NCBI RefSeq assembly: GCF_050908995.1
Contig: NC_135120.1
Location: forward strand, 20,349,433-20,413,432
Direction: 5' to 3'
Origin: Andrena cerasifolii
Taxonomy: Eukaryota; Arthropoda; Insecta; Hymenoptera; Andrenidae
DNA length: 64,000 bases
This document shows, piece after piece, positions 50,401 to 62,400 of the stretch. Made by a program: the position numbers and the translations under genes. Position 1 is the stretch's first letter. Each line of letters starts with the position of its first letter. Under the pieces are notes generated by a model. It made no database searches, had not been told where the DNA came from, and saw only the letters and a list, made by a program, of their open reading frames with translations.

Positions 50401-53400
50401 GGGTTGATCTACTGCGACGAGGAGGCGCTTTCCGATGGAATTTCAGATTAGCATTGCGTAAGCGTTGGCGCGTGTGACGAAGCTGCTTCTTATCGCGTTG
50501 TTTCCTTCTGTGTTTCAGGTGACGGGCATCGTGGGACGGGCCGATGTGCTAGCGTGTATTTTCTTCTTGCTGTCGTTTCTCGCTTATCACGGGTGAGTAC
50601 TAACTGCTGTCGAACTTGATCCGTCCCTTAAAATTTTACATACTCCGTGCCGTTGTTAATTATACAAAAGCCATGTCTGAAGCTGAGGTACATTCAGATA
50701 AACGATTGCTGGTTTAATAATTCCCATACACGGTGTATCATTAATGCCGGTTACCAGGAATGCGATATATCAGCCTCCACTTCCATAGAGCTCCGCAGCC
50801 TTCCCACCCGGCGCTCCGCAACGCGTTTCCTTCCGCTTTAAATTACCGCCGCTGAAATTACCCCCGCTCGCCTTTAAGAGCTCGTGCAGAACGCAACTGG
50901 GTGGTTTACAATCGTCTGCCGGTGAAAAAGCTCAGCGATTTTGCCTCCACCTATTCGCCTGTTCACGAGTAATCCAATAAGGTAGCGTGTCAGTGGCATA
51001 ATACAACCATAACTCGAGGGAACTTACCGGCTGCGCATACATAGCTACATCAGCGATGTCGAGCGTCGCTTAGCGTCGGGACGACGCCACTCTGACGCCG
51101 AAACAGCGACCCATTCGTTCTCATGTACGCCGGGGCGGTGTGTGGAAATTATAAACTAAACTAATCTACTTGCTACCCCCGAAGCAACGGCGGGGCGGCT
51201 TCGCGCGTGTGTACGCGCCGGATCCACCGTGCTCGTTGCGAACGTTCCCCGGCTCGTCGGCATCGATCCTTAACCGTGAAAATATGAAGTGCCTCGCGGT
51301 GGCGGCGCAACAACTTGCCAGCATCTTTTTATCGTTCGCGTAAGAGAATTTCAGATTGATGCATGGTAAACGGCGCGGCGGCAGGCGCTAGGCGAGCCCC
51401 GAGCAAGACGTTCGTTTGCTGCACTTGACGCGAGCTCTCGAAGATTCCTTCCAGTTCGTTATCGATATTCTGCCACTCGGGCTTGCGAGCTTATTCGCGA
51501 TACGCGCGCGGGGACTTTTTCGCTACGGCGACGCCAACTTGAGCGTCGTGATCGAATAAATGTAACGCTCGCATGGCCGGCGAAACTAATTGCTACGCGA
51601 GGCGGTGGCGTAATTAAACTTGAACTTTTGGTGGCGCGCGAGCCGTCTAGCGAATGAGGGAAACTGGCATTGCCGGCATCGCGATCGATAGAGGCAGAAG
51701 GATCCTATTTCGGTAGGGAACGTTTCGGGCGAACGCAGGCCTGGCCGACGTGCGCGCAATTTTTTTTTCCCCTCTGCCAGTCGAAAGAGAAGCAAAATAT
51801 CGAAAGCGGGCGCGAGCTGTGTGAAATGCGCGGTATATCGAGGGAACTGAAGGCGCATAGCTCGTAAACGACCGGGAAAACGGCTGCTCCGGGTAAATGG
51901 GCCTCGAAACAGGTCACTGTGTCAACCTCCAGGCTTTTAAGTAATGAATCTCGAATGAATATTCGCATTTAAAACAAAGGAGGGAGAGTGAGAGTGAGAG
52001 AGAGAGAGGGAGAGAGAGAGAGAGGGAAGGAAAACGTGGAGGGAGTTGCACGAAACGGTTTGGGAATGAATGTTCATTGTCCGAAGTCAGTGACACCGTT
52101 CGCCGAATTAATGGAAAGAATTCGATTGTTCGCCAAGCAAACGTTCCGATTCCGCCGAGATCTCGCAATTCCCAATTTCGCTAATCTATTCAAATCTATT
52201 TCTCCGCGGAGACGCGATAAGCGATGGTGCGGGGCTCGAGCGTTTCGTTATTTTACAAGAGTAACGTTTCTTTCCTTGTAAATTGAAGAGCAACTCCACC
52301 CTCCGTTGATAATCGCCCGTGAAAAAGCATCGGGAGAGAGTTCGCCTCGTCCGTAAACTGAGAACCTCGTTCCACGGAATTTACTACTTTATCTCTCATT
52401 GAAATGTACAATCTGAAGAGCCGTCGTTGGCGTTTGAACTGTTTCAAGAGCGTCGCGGAGCTCTATTCGTTCCTTTAGGTGGCGGAAAGTTCTCGGTCTG
52501 CGAGGGGTGGGGGACGCTTCAAGTTGAGGAGAACTTTGGAAAAGAAAGTAAAGCCCCGTCGATCGATTGACAGTTAGATGCAAGATAAAGCGGATATCTC
52601 CGAACTGGAAGAATTCCTTCCCCCCCGTTTTCCGCGTCGACTTGGTTTGACCCGGCCTTTCATTCATGCTACTGCCTTCCCACGTAAGTGCCGTCCTCTA
52701 TACCCGTCGATCTGAAACGATCTTCCATTCCGCGGCAGCCAGCTTTCAATTACTCGGAATTTCAATAGCTAACGATTTATGTCAGTCAGTGGCTTTTGTT
52801 CCCCCTTCTATAACGACTTCTATGCTGCGTGCACATTGTGAAACGCGAACTTAATACCTTGCACCGAACACAGGACACCCGAATAATGAAAACTGAAGGC
52901 AGCGAAATGCTATAATAAATATGCAAACTCAAAACATCAGAATCCAACGAACTACCTTCACGCCAGCGCTCTCCAAACAATATCCCAGTATCCACAGTGT
53001 CCTCTGCAATTTCGAGATACTCGCTGCCAATGTACAGTCCGTGAAACGGTCCACGTAGCCAAAAAAGATTAACTCGCGACGCCAATTACCGCGGAATATT
53101 CAATAAGTAACAATTTCCACGCGTAATACTCTGCCTCCGGGCGTCACAGCATACTGCTGGCCGTTTTTGTCAGCGTGCCTCGGAATTCGCCACTCTACCC
53201 GCCTCGTTACGTCAGCTGTCCATTAATCTTGCTTACGGGGCTCCGATGTAAATTGTAAGAAATGCTGCGCGGCCCTGTTGTGGACGTCCCGCCCGTTTTT
53301 ACCGGGCCAAAGTTCGCGTTTTCACATCTCGACGAACCTTTTCCGCGTTAACACGGCAGCTGCCTTGGAAATCCCGCCGCGTCTCGCAGAGGATCCGTCG

Positions 53401-56400
53401 CGGATTGACGGGCGCGCCAGGGAAACGCGATTCGAACTGGCTGTCTTATCAGAGTCCCCGGGTTTCGCTGAATATCGTTCGTCGGGAGTTGCCTGCCTTC
53501 GATCTGGGCAACAGCAAGGATTTCTTTGGCTCTTTGTTTCCTTTGGGACGGGCTGCAATGGGCGATTCTTGCTTTGACGTAAAGCGCAGACACTTTTCTG
53601 GTTTCAGAGATTTGCGACGTGAAGCAACCAGAGCACTGGATTTAAAAATTCCGCGCCGCGTTCGTTCGTGATTTTCCACTCGTTCGATTACTCTGATTAG
53701 GCTTCCGTTCTGCAGACGAGCGATGCGTGAATGGAGCCAAAGCGGGAATAAGCGCTCGGGACAAGATCGCGAATTTTTCAGCCGCTGAGGCAGCTGGAAG
53801 TAGGAAATTCGCGCGAGTTAATCGGCGACCTTGCGACGTAATTACTGTAAAGCGTAACCGCGAGGGGGAATTTACATAGTTGTTTAATTCCCGACGTAGC
53901 GTAACAGGGAACAAGTCTCCTGCCCGTGGCTCTTCATTTCCATTTCGATCCACTGAAAAAGTCTGCATTTTCGAAGTTTGACAAGGTACGATCATTCCCA
54001 GCAACGAGCACGCTATTTCTCTGTCTCCGTCTCACTTCGCCGTGCCATTCATCTCTGTCTACCTCGTCAAAGGCAGAATTACCCTATACGTTCCTTCGAG
54101 GCGCCCCTGCGCCGCGATGTTCGATCTTTCCGAACTTTGTACATCGACGCCGTGCTTCAAAGATACCTATCCTAATTTAATTCCAAGGAGTTCAGGTACT
54201 TCCCCAGAAAACTCTAGCCCCGCGGGCGATAAAAAACGAGCATCTATTCGCATCTCTTCCCCAACTTTCTTGTGGAAGAAGAATCTCCGCGACCTGTCGC
54301 ATTAAAACGACAAGTTGCGACCCTCTTGAAAACGACCCAGTTCACGAATAAAAACCAGAGTGTCTCTTTGATTGGCTACAGAAAATGCACACAAGTTAAC
54401 GACTCTGCAAACGCTTACGTGCGTTCGTATGGTAATTTCGCCACGACACTTGCGACAGTAACAGCTCTGTGGTAAGTTCAATAAAGCAGAACTCCAGCAG
54501 AATTTCTTTCCGACGAACGCAGCACGGCTATAGCTCGCTGCTTCCACTGTCATCCCGCAGATATCAGAGTTCGGTGTAACGATGTTTTCCTTTACACCGA
54601 CTCGACAGTCGCCACTTCTCGCTCGTAGAAGGGAAGCTTTGTCCTGCGCAAATAGAGCTGCAGCACGCACCGCGCAGCTGCATCGCATGCATAATTTAAT
54701 AAAAGGCCCGTGGTTCGGCCGACGAAATATTTATTCGCGTGACGCGATTCGCGGCTCGCCGGACTCGCGGCCGGGGCTGAGCGGGGCTGCGATTCCGCCC
54801 GCGCGGACGATCTAATCGTGCGTTCACGTGCGTTCCGTTCCGATCGATAGCGTCCGACCCGCTTTATCGCGCGCGCCCCCTTCTCGCTCCGTTTTTTCTA
54901 CGTTTCAAGCTGCGATCAAACGAAATTACGAGGCATCGTAATCGGGACAATCGGGCGACGCTCGCGTGCCCGACGCGCGCCAATCTCTGCCTCTCCTTTG
55001 ACCGACACCTGTTCAATATGCAAAGCGGTAATTGGCTCGAGGAACGGCCCCCGCCTCTGCAAGAGATTTCCAGCGAACGTTCCTGGCCCCCTTTCGCGTA
55101 TCGGGGCTCGCCACTATTTAGCAACGTTTTTTTTAAAATAACGTGTACAGAGAGAAACTTTGATGTTTTAATTTATTTTGTCTTGGAAGATAATCCGTGA
55201 TGAATTTCTTGGTCCGAAGAATAGGAGACCTTGCAGCACGAGGGGTGCAGCTACATATTTATGAACTTCGAGTAAATTAGAAAAAACTTTATTTATTAGA
55301 AAAAGTTTATACATTTTTTGCTTTGACTTAACATGGAAAAAAGAATACTAATTGAGAAGTATATATTTTCATACAAGTAGTCGTTGAGTTGACAAGTTTT
55401 ATTTCTATTTTTGGCGAAAAAATATTCTATAATAAAAATTAATATTAAAATAAAATTAATATTAATATTTTTAGTTATCCCCAATAAATCGCTTATTCGT
55501 TATCGGATTTGCATCAAACGTGCATCACAGGATGTAGATTTTTTTCACGTATATTACACGTCGTAACACGAAAACTGTCAAAAATGAAGCTGCACCCCTC
55601 TCGCCGCAATGTTCTCAATTCTGTTTTGATTTACTTCTCCCGTACCAGTAACTTTAATTCTACCGAGGTAAGTCAAGGTGAACCCACCCTGTCCTTCAAT
55701 TTGGAAGAAATTTGCAACGTTCAGCAGAATGTACCTCGAAGCCAGAACAGCGGCTGCGCCTTTCGGTGGCGAGGCTTTAGCCGTGGCACAGCGTGTAAAC
55801 TCCGTTTCCGGCGACAATGACCGGAAGCCCGGCGTGGCGCGCATTAAATTAAATCTTTCGGATTTGCTTGGGTTGCAGGCAGCAGACAGCTTACGTGTGG
55901 AGCAGCGTATGCCTGGGCGCGTTGTCGATGTTAGCCAAGGAGACCGGCATTACCGTTTTGCCTCTAAACCTTCTTTACGACCTCTGTCGCTCCTGGCATT
56001 CAATCAAGAGGTAAGCGTTTAAGCGCGCGCTCGCAGAGCAGTTTGGGAACGCGACACCCACCTCCGCCCGCAATGAATCCCGAAATAAGGAGTAACACAC
56101 TCCCCCCCGCGCCGCTGCCTCGTATCTTCCTGCGATTTTACGCGATGTCCCTGCACCGGCTTCTTTTCCTTGTATATCCTTAACCAGAAACCTGTGGATG
56201 CGACACCGGGCACGGGGTAAATCGTTGCTTAGGGCGAGGTAATATCAGGTAGCAGTGATTCAAATTATAGTCGCCTTCCTGCGAGCAGCGTGCGCTTAGC
56301 GAGCTGGCTAGCTATTCGAGTCGAGGAAACAGGGTTCGCTACGGTGACCAATCTCACGGCGGTTATAGATATTCCGTGCCGCATGCTTGATTTGTATTTA

Positions 56401-59400
56401 CGGTCCGAATGATTCAATTGCCATTTCCTGTGCGATTTCTATCGAGGAAGTCCCCGCTCCCTCGGTCGGAGCAACAAATAGAGCCTGTTCAATGGAGGGT
56501 CGTAAAATATCCCTGCCTCGACGGTAGACTGTTAAAATCGACGGGGAGTTGGTGGAGCGTGGTGAATTATTCTTCTGGACTACGTCGCGGTCGCGGGCTT
56601 AAAGTATATTTAAGAGCGAAATATAAAATCGCGCGACCGCGTGACCCTCGAAATGTGAAATACGAATATCGCCGGGCAATCCCGTTCCATACGCGCAGAA
56701 ATGGGAGTTGTACGTGCAAGATTTGCGTAATGTCCGCACAGGATCCACGACCGTCTACAGACATTAAGACGGTGCGATGTTCGGTCATAAAACAACTGAA
56801 TCGCATCAACTGCTTACGCATGATTACGTTTAACGACGAGATTTTCAGTAGTCCAGTTTCGAGGCTTGAAAATTCCACGCCAATTAATTAGTGTTCTCTT
56901 TTTAATGTTACGTCAAAGGAATAATCTTTTAATCAATTCTTTCTGATTTACTCGAAGTTGGTAAAGATGAAGCTGCACCCCTCTTGCTGCAAGGTCCTCA
57001 ATTGCTAGACTTCTGTTCGTTGGCTATTCGAATCTCTGGCTTGAGACAGATATTTAGGTTCGCAGGCGGGCCGGCGAGAAATACGCGCGGCTCTTTGGCG
57101 AGGATAATCAAATCTCAAAATAAAAATATAATATTGGGATCTCGGTGACCCATTTTTTCGGCAGCGTCGGTAATAGTAGCCACCTCACAGATTACTTTTT
57201 CATGTTGCAGATCTATTTTCGAGGCCAGATGGAACGACGACTCGAGACACTTCTCTCGGCGCGCCGCTGCTCTGCTCGTTTCGGTGAGTGAACTGAAGAG
57301 ACAAGTTTAAATTAACTCGAGTCCAGAGAGTATATATAGCGGCGGGGTACGTTTGAGCTGGTACAGAGCCGATGAAAAATGAAAAGCAGATTTAAAATAT
57401 ACAAAGAATCAATTTCTTCGCCGCGGCAGCAAACACTCGAAACACGCGTGCAATTTAACGCGATAAAATCTCCATCCCATGGAAAACGTATCTGCGCGCA
57501 CGCAGCGGTTACTAATACAGCGCGAGAGCCATTATACGCCGGCGGGAGCGCGTGAAACGAAAACCCCTCTCGCTTTGCTAGACCGTGGGCAAAGAAATTT
57601 TTTGCGAATTTTCAAACACGCAAAGCAGCGCGCGTGCTCGCGATTGTTTCGACAAACTGCGCCCGCGGATAATTGCACGCAAGCGTTGAAATCTATTGTG
57701 CGGGGATGCGTTTCCGAGCTGCCGGAGAACCGATCCGCGAGGCACGCGTTTCGATTGCATTATCGTCCCGCCGAGCACGCTCCGAGGCTTCCTGGACGGT
57801 GTCTCCGGAGAGAAGGCGATCAAGTCCGAACGAGGATAAATGGATAAATGGATCTGTCGACTTTCCTCTACCACTTCATTTGTTCCTGGCTGACAGAAGT
57901 GTAGACACTGCCAGTAATACAATAACGGGAATGCCAGTAGGGCACACCAGACGCGTCGCTGATTCCGTCTGAAAATCATGCGGGGCTTCTACGCACGACT
58001 GAGTACGACTCGTTAAGAGGATTCCAGCTAACCTCGCACCCCCTTTGCTTCAACCCATCGTGGTTGCGCAACAGCCCCTTCTTCGTTGTCCTACGACAGA
58101 CTCGTTGTCTGGTCGGTTTTGTGGCTACGAGGCTCGATTGAAACGCGCGTCTAATCGAGTTCCCCTGGGAATGGATTTGGAAGTGACAAAAGTGTTTCCA
58201 CAAAGACGCTTGACGTTACAATGAACTGGAAGTTACATTGAATAATCTTTCCGGGAGGATATTCTTCTCTTCGCGATGCTTGTTCCGTCCTTAGACAGAA
58301 TTTGGTATCTGGCGCCTTGAAAGAAGTGTTTATTTCAAGGCGCCAGTATTCTTAAACAGGGCGCGACTTTCCAAAGCGACGGGGCGCCAGTTTTCCTGGC
58401 GTGCAAGGGGATTTCAAAAGCCTCGTTGTACTCGGGCGACAAAGGACCTGTAGGGCCCGATGACGGATCAGAGGTCCTCGTAGAAGCCGGCCTCCCACGT
58501 CGCTGAGTTTCCCACGACGAATTTTCCATTTCCCTAATTATTAGGGGAGGACCTTATTGACACCCTTGGTGGGAGTTATGCCGGATTGCACTAATAAAGT
58601 CACAGGATTCGGTGAGAGGAACTGAACTCCACCCACACGGAGTCCACGTTGTGTCGCGTACTGTTCCGGAGATCAGTTGTCCGAAAACCACCAGAGGGGC
58701 AAGCAAAATCCATATTACATAGCCAATTACTGTATATATCAGCTTCTTAAATTGTTGTTGTCTATACTCAGTATTATTAGAGTTAGTGCTAGGAGATACT
58801 GTGGTTACAGTCACTTCAAATTTTCCCAGCCAGTCACAGTTCCCGTCGCCATTAGTTTGCCGCCGGGAAGCGTTGTTTGATAAGGAAAATTGTCAAACGC
58901 GCACCTACGTTCGCTAAGTTTAGTGAAGTACGGTCGAAATAATGTTCCTATTCCGCTATAAATGGATATCTCTATTTATAAGTTTTATTTATAGTCTTAA
59001 AAGCTGATAAAATGAAGCTTCGACTAGGCAAAATAATTCGCGTAATTCTTGTTTCTTTTTTTAATTCCCGAAAAATTAAGTTCCTTTCAGCCGTCACATT
59101 AGGAAGACCCCTTAAAATCATTGCTCTTGCTTTAAATAACTAAGTAAATTCATAAGTCATTTACTTAGTTTTGCTTGTCGAGTGATCTCGAATGGCAGCT
59201 TGATCTCTTCCTAGCTACACAACGTGCAGTCTGACCATACATGTCGTGAAACCACTTATCCCGTGCTCAGACTCGGTTGAACGCTGGGTCTGACTATATC
59301 AGGCATGAGACTACTGTCTGCGTGTCTAGCCGGAAAGCAATGCACTGTCTGATCACATATAGTGCAAGACTACTCCCCTTGTGATTCTTTTCCCTATCTG

Positions 59401-62400
59401 TTTTACTTTCGCGACTTTGCGATATCATATTCACGTTGGTGCGAAGTAGCTAAACAAGATCTGCAGGTAAAGCACACCACCCTCGAATGGCACGTAAAAA
59501 TTTATGTCTCTGGGAACAGGAGATTCCATTCTTCCAAGAAAATTCCGTGCTTTCTCTCGCGGCATTTGCAAGCGGCATCGGGTCCGCGTCGTTAATTCTT
59601 AACGGCCGATATCTCTCGTTTTTATCGACGTAGCTGGCCGCCGATGTTTGCAGCATCTCGTGCCTTAAGCAAGTTTAACGATCGTTAACGCAGATACACT
59701 CGCAGTGGAGTTTCCCCGTTACGATCGCGAAAAATGAACTGCGTTCTGAGGAATTGTTAGACAACCCTGGAAACTACCTAGCTCCTTCCGTCGTGCTGCA
59801 ATTTGGCCGTGGTTTCAAGTAGCCAACGTTGAAAGACGAGGTCGAAATGCTGGCGGAGAACTTGGTAATGAACTTCTCGTGAGCGCAAGGTCGTTCATGC
59901 TGACTTGTGGTTGCTGAGTACAATCAGCATCCGATTCTGGACGAAACTAACCGTGCCACCGATCATTCTTTCGTCGTAAACACTCGTTGAAATATTAATC
60001 CAGTTTTATTGTTAGAAATATAGAATAAGCGCGTGGTGTACCTTGAAAAATATATGCTCCTCGTTCTATTCAGCGTCCGAAAATTACCCCAGCGTTCATT
60101 AATTCAAAAAGCCGACATATCGGGGTGGTTATCATTATTAACGGGCATCGTTACGTTGATAATTAATATCTAAAAGTTATTGTTCGTTTAATTGATTAAT
60201 TTTAATTACGATAATGCAACGACTGAATTGTACTTCGTGAATTATACGTAACAGTCCGTTGGCTGTGTAAGCAACCTTTATTGACGATTCATTGGTTTCA
60301 TTAACGAGCGCGACGTCTGATAAGTACGTACAGGAACGCCGTCGATTATAAATTAACTGGGAGCCCAGATTCATTTTTAGCGCAGTCGTGACTGGCTGCC
60401 CTCACGTGCCCCTCGATCACTCGTAATTTGTATCGTACGCGGAGAGTCGGGGCGGCGTTGTAAAAGTATCATACGACCGTTGTGGGAAGTCGAGGGCGCG
60501 CACGGAACGTAGTCCGACCGAACACGATTCCGTGTTATGCTAATTTATGTGAAGAAACGAGGGGGCCGTGCGAGCACAACCCTCGCACGGGGACCACACG
60601 CACGTTGCATATCCCTTCCGCCCTCGTTGACTCTTGCCACCTATTGCTACTTGCACGTTTCGAGATACATCCCTTACAGGAGGGTTGCTTAACGTTCTTT
60701 CCCCTCGAGTTCCCCCTGAATTTCAAGAACAACAAATTCGCTTGTCCGCAGAACCACGGATAGCGAAAGCCACTTGGGAATTGAAGCCTCGAGGGGTATT
60801 GCGAAGCCACAATTATTATTAGAGATACACTGCTAGCCTGAGCCGAGCAGCTTTCAGTTCCGGATGCACCGGAAGGTACGTTATGGCTGCCGCGGCGCAG
60901 TAGACGTAATCGATAAGCCAATGCATTAGGTATACACACTGTTGACTAATTCTACATCAGTGTGCCCGTTGTTAATCGATTGGTTTGTCGCTCGGATCTT
61001 ACCTCCGTGCCTCGAATCGTCCTTAAGGCCGGCAGCGCCGTTATAATTGCGTACACAAATTCGGTCTGCCAGCAATCTGTTTAACCACCAAAATTCCACG
61101 ACAGAACGCACACCGACTACACCCCGAAACGCGCGCGTCCGCGTTTAAAGCGGTTATATCTCCCCGCTGTAACTTATTGCATATCAGTTACTATTGCCAA
61201 AAGGGGATCCCCATTCCCGCCGATCCTATCCGTGCACCCGAGCGCCCCTATATCGCCGACTGTAAAGCCCGGCGACACAACGAGACCGCCGCGCATCTGG
61301 CGCAGGGACAAGACGCACACACAGCTGGCTGATCCTGCCACATAAAAATACGCATTCCGCTCTTCTCCCGCGAGAAATATATTCCCCGGTGTGGTTATAA
61401 TACAACCCCGGAGTTCCTGCGACTTACCCAGCCAGAGAGAATTCCGACCTTATAGGTATGCGGGGTCCGCCCGACAGTGACGTTCTCCTCCGCGCATCAG
61501 ATATTTACCGAAATTGAATTTCTGTCTCGTCCCCGGTGCTCGCCGGGTCCAGCCCCGTGGCGACATCATATAATATTCCAGGCAGAAGCCCCTCCGCCAC
61601 GTCCCTCTCTATCGAAAGGCGAGGACACGAACGAGAGGTGGTGTCCGACATCGTGTACGCGAGACGTTGAGGTGCGCGAGCTGTATCGAGCGTGTGTACG
61701 TACAGCGGGGGATTCGCCGTGCAAGAGGGTTGCCGTGTTCCTGGCCGCTGCCTCCTCCATCCAAGGAGATATGAATACCTTGGATTGGCAGATATTGTTC
61801 GGCTCTAGAACCCTTCGAGAACCTACCCTCGTCCCCTGCCTGTCCGCTCGCAAGAACACTGGACGTGGATGGGCCCTGGCAAAGACAGAAAGAGAAAGGG
61901 TTGATGGGGGTTCCCCGGCTGAAGGGTAAGGCGCAAAGAACGCCGGTCTCCGCCAGGGATGGGGGATGGACTGGACGGCTATTGGGTTAGCGAACTGGCG
62001 CAGGACGTGACGGAAATGCCGCGAAGAGTGTCCCTCTGCGTAAACATAGCTACGCTCAGACATGGGACGCCGCTGGAATGTTACCGCTCCGGGCTCCGGC
62101 GTTTCAAAAGTCGACCGTTGGTTTTTTCGATCGAGTTAGTGTTTCTGTAGGGATGATCGTTGATTCGTTTGGGTCGCTGAAGATCTTCGGGGGGTGTTTG
62201 CTGACAGAGACTCCGAGGGATATTTTACCACGGTTTTACTCCAACTTCTACTTTCTCTATGGAGTCACCGAGCCAAAGTTAAGCGAGTGCTTCGCGTTCT
62301 CCAGTAGCTCGTGTATGAGGAATATTGGTAGTATCAAGTATCTATATACCTGAATGAGTCGCTCCAACAACGGCATCCCGGTCCTCCGACAAAAATATTG

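Larger units (their letters stand above)
26459..50518 (+). other. 24,060-base intron of the TMTC-like gene
   Basis: It runs from GTGAGT at 26459 to TTTCAG at 50518 and separates HPVHTEA from VTGIVGRADVL. It contains most of the mobile elements listed between 27.2 and 47.0 kb. No nested gene could be established. Stretches without any recognised element are 28170-30100, 30495-40018, 41725-44258, 44602-46530 and 47041-50518; these hold only short chance frames. Confidence 0.85.
50593..55878 (+). other. 5,286-base intron of the TMTC-like gene
   Basis: Bounded by GTGAGT at 50593 and TTGCAG at 55878. It contains a GA microsatellite and the foldback at 55.2-55.6 kb. The open frames in GC-rich sequence (such as 53278-53679 and 54302-54688) overlap on both strands and show no domain. 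Confidence 0.85.

Noticed and set aside
55678..56022. 114-codon frame over TMTC exon 3
   Set aside because: It is the wrong frame for the exon and crosses both splice sites.
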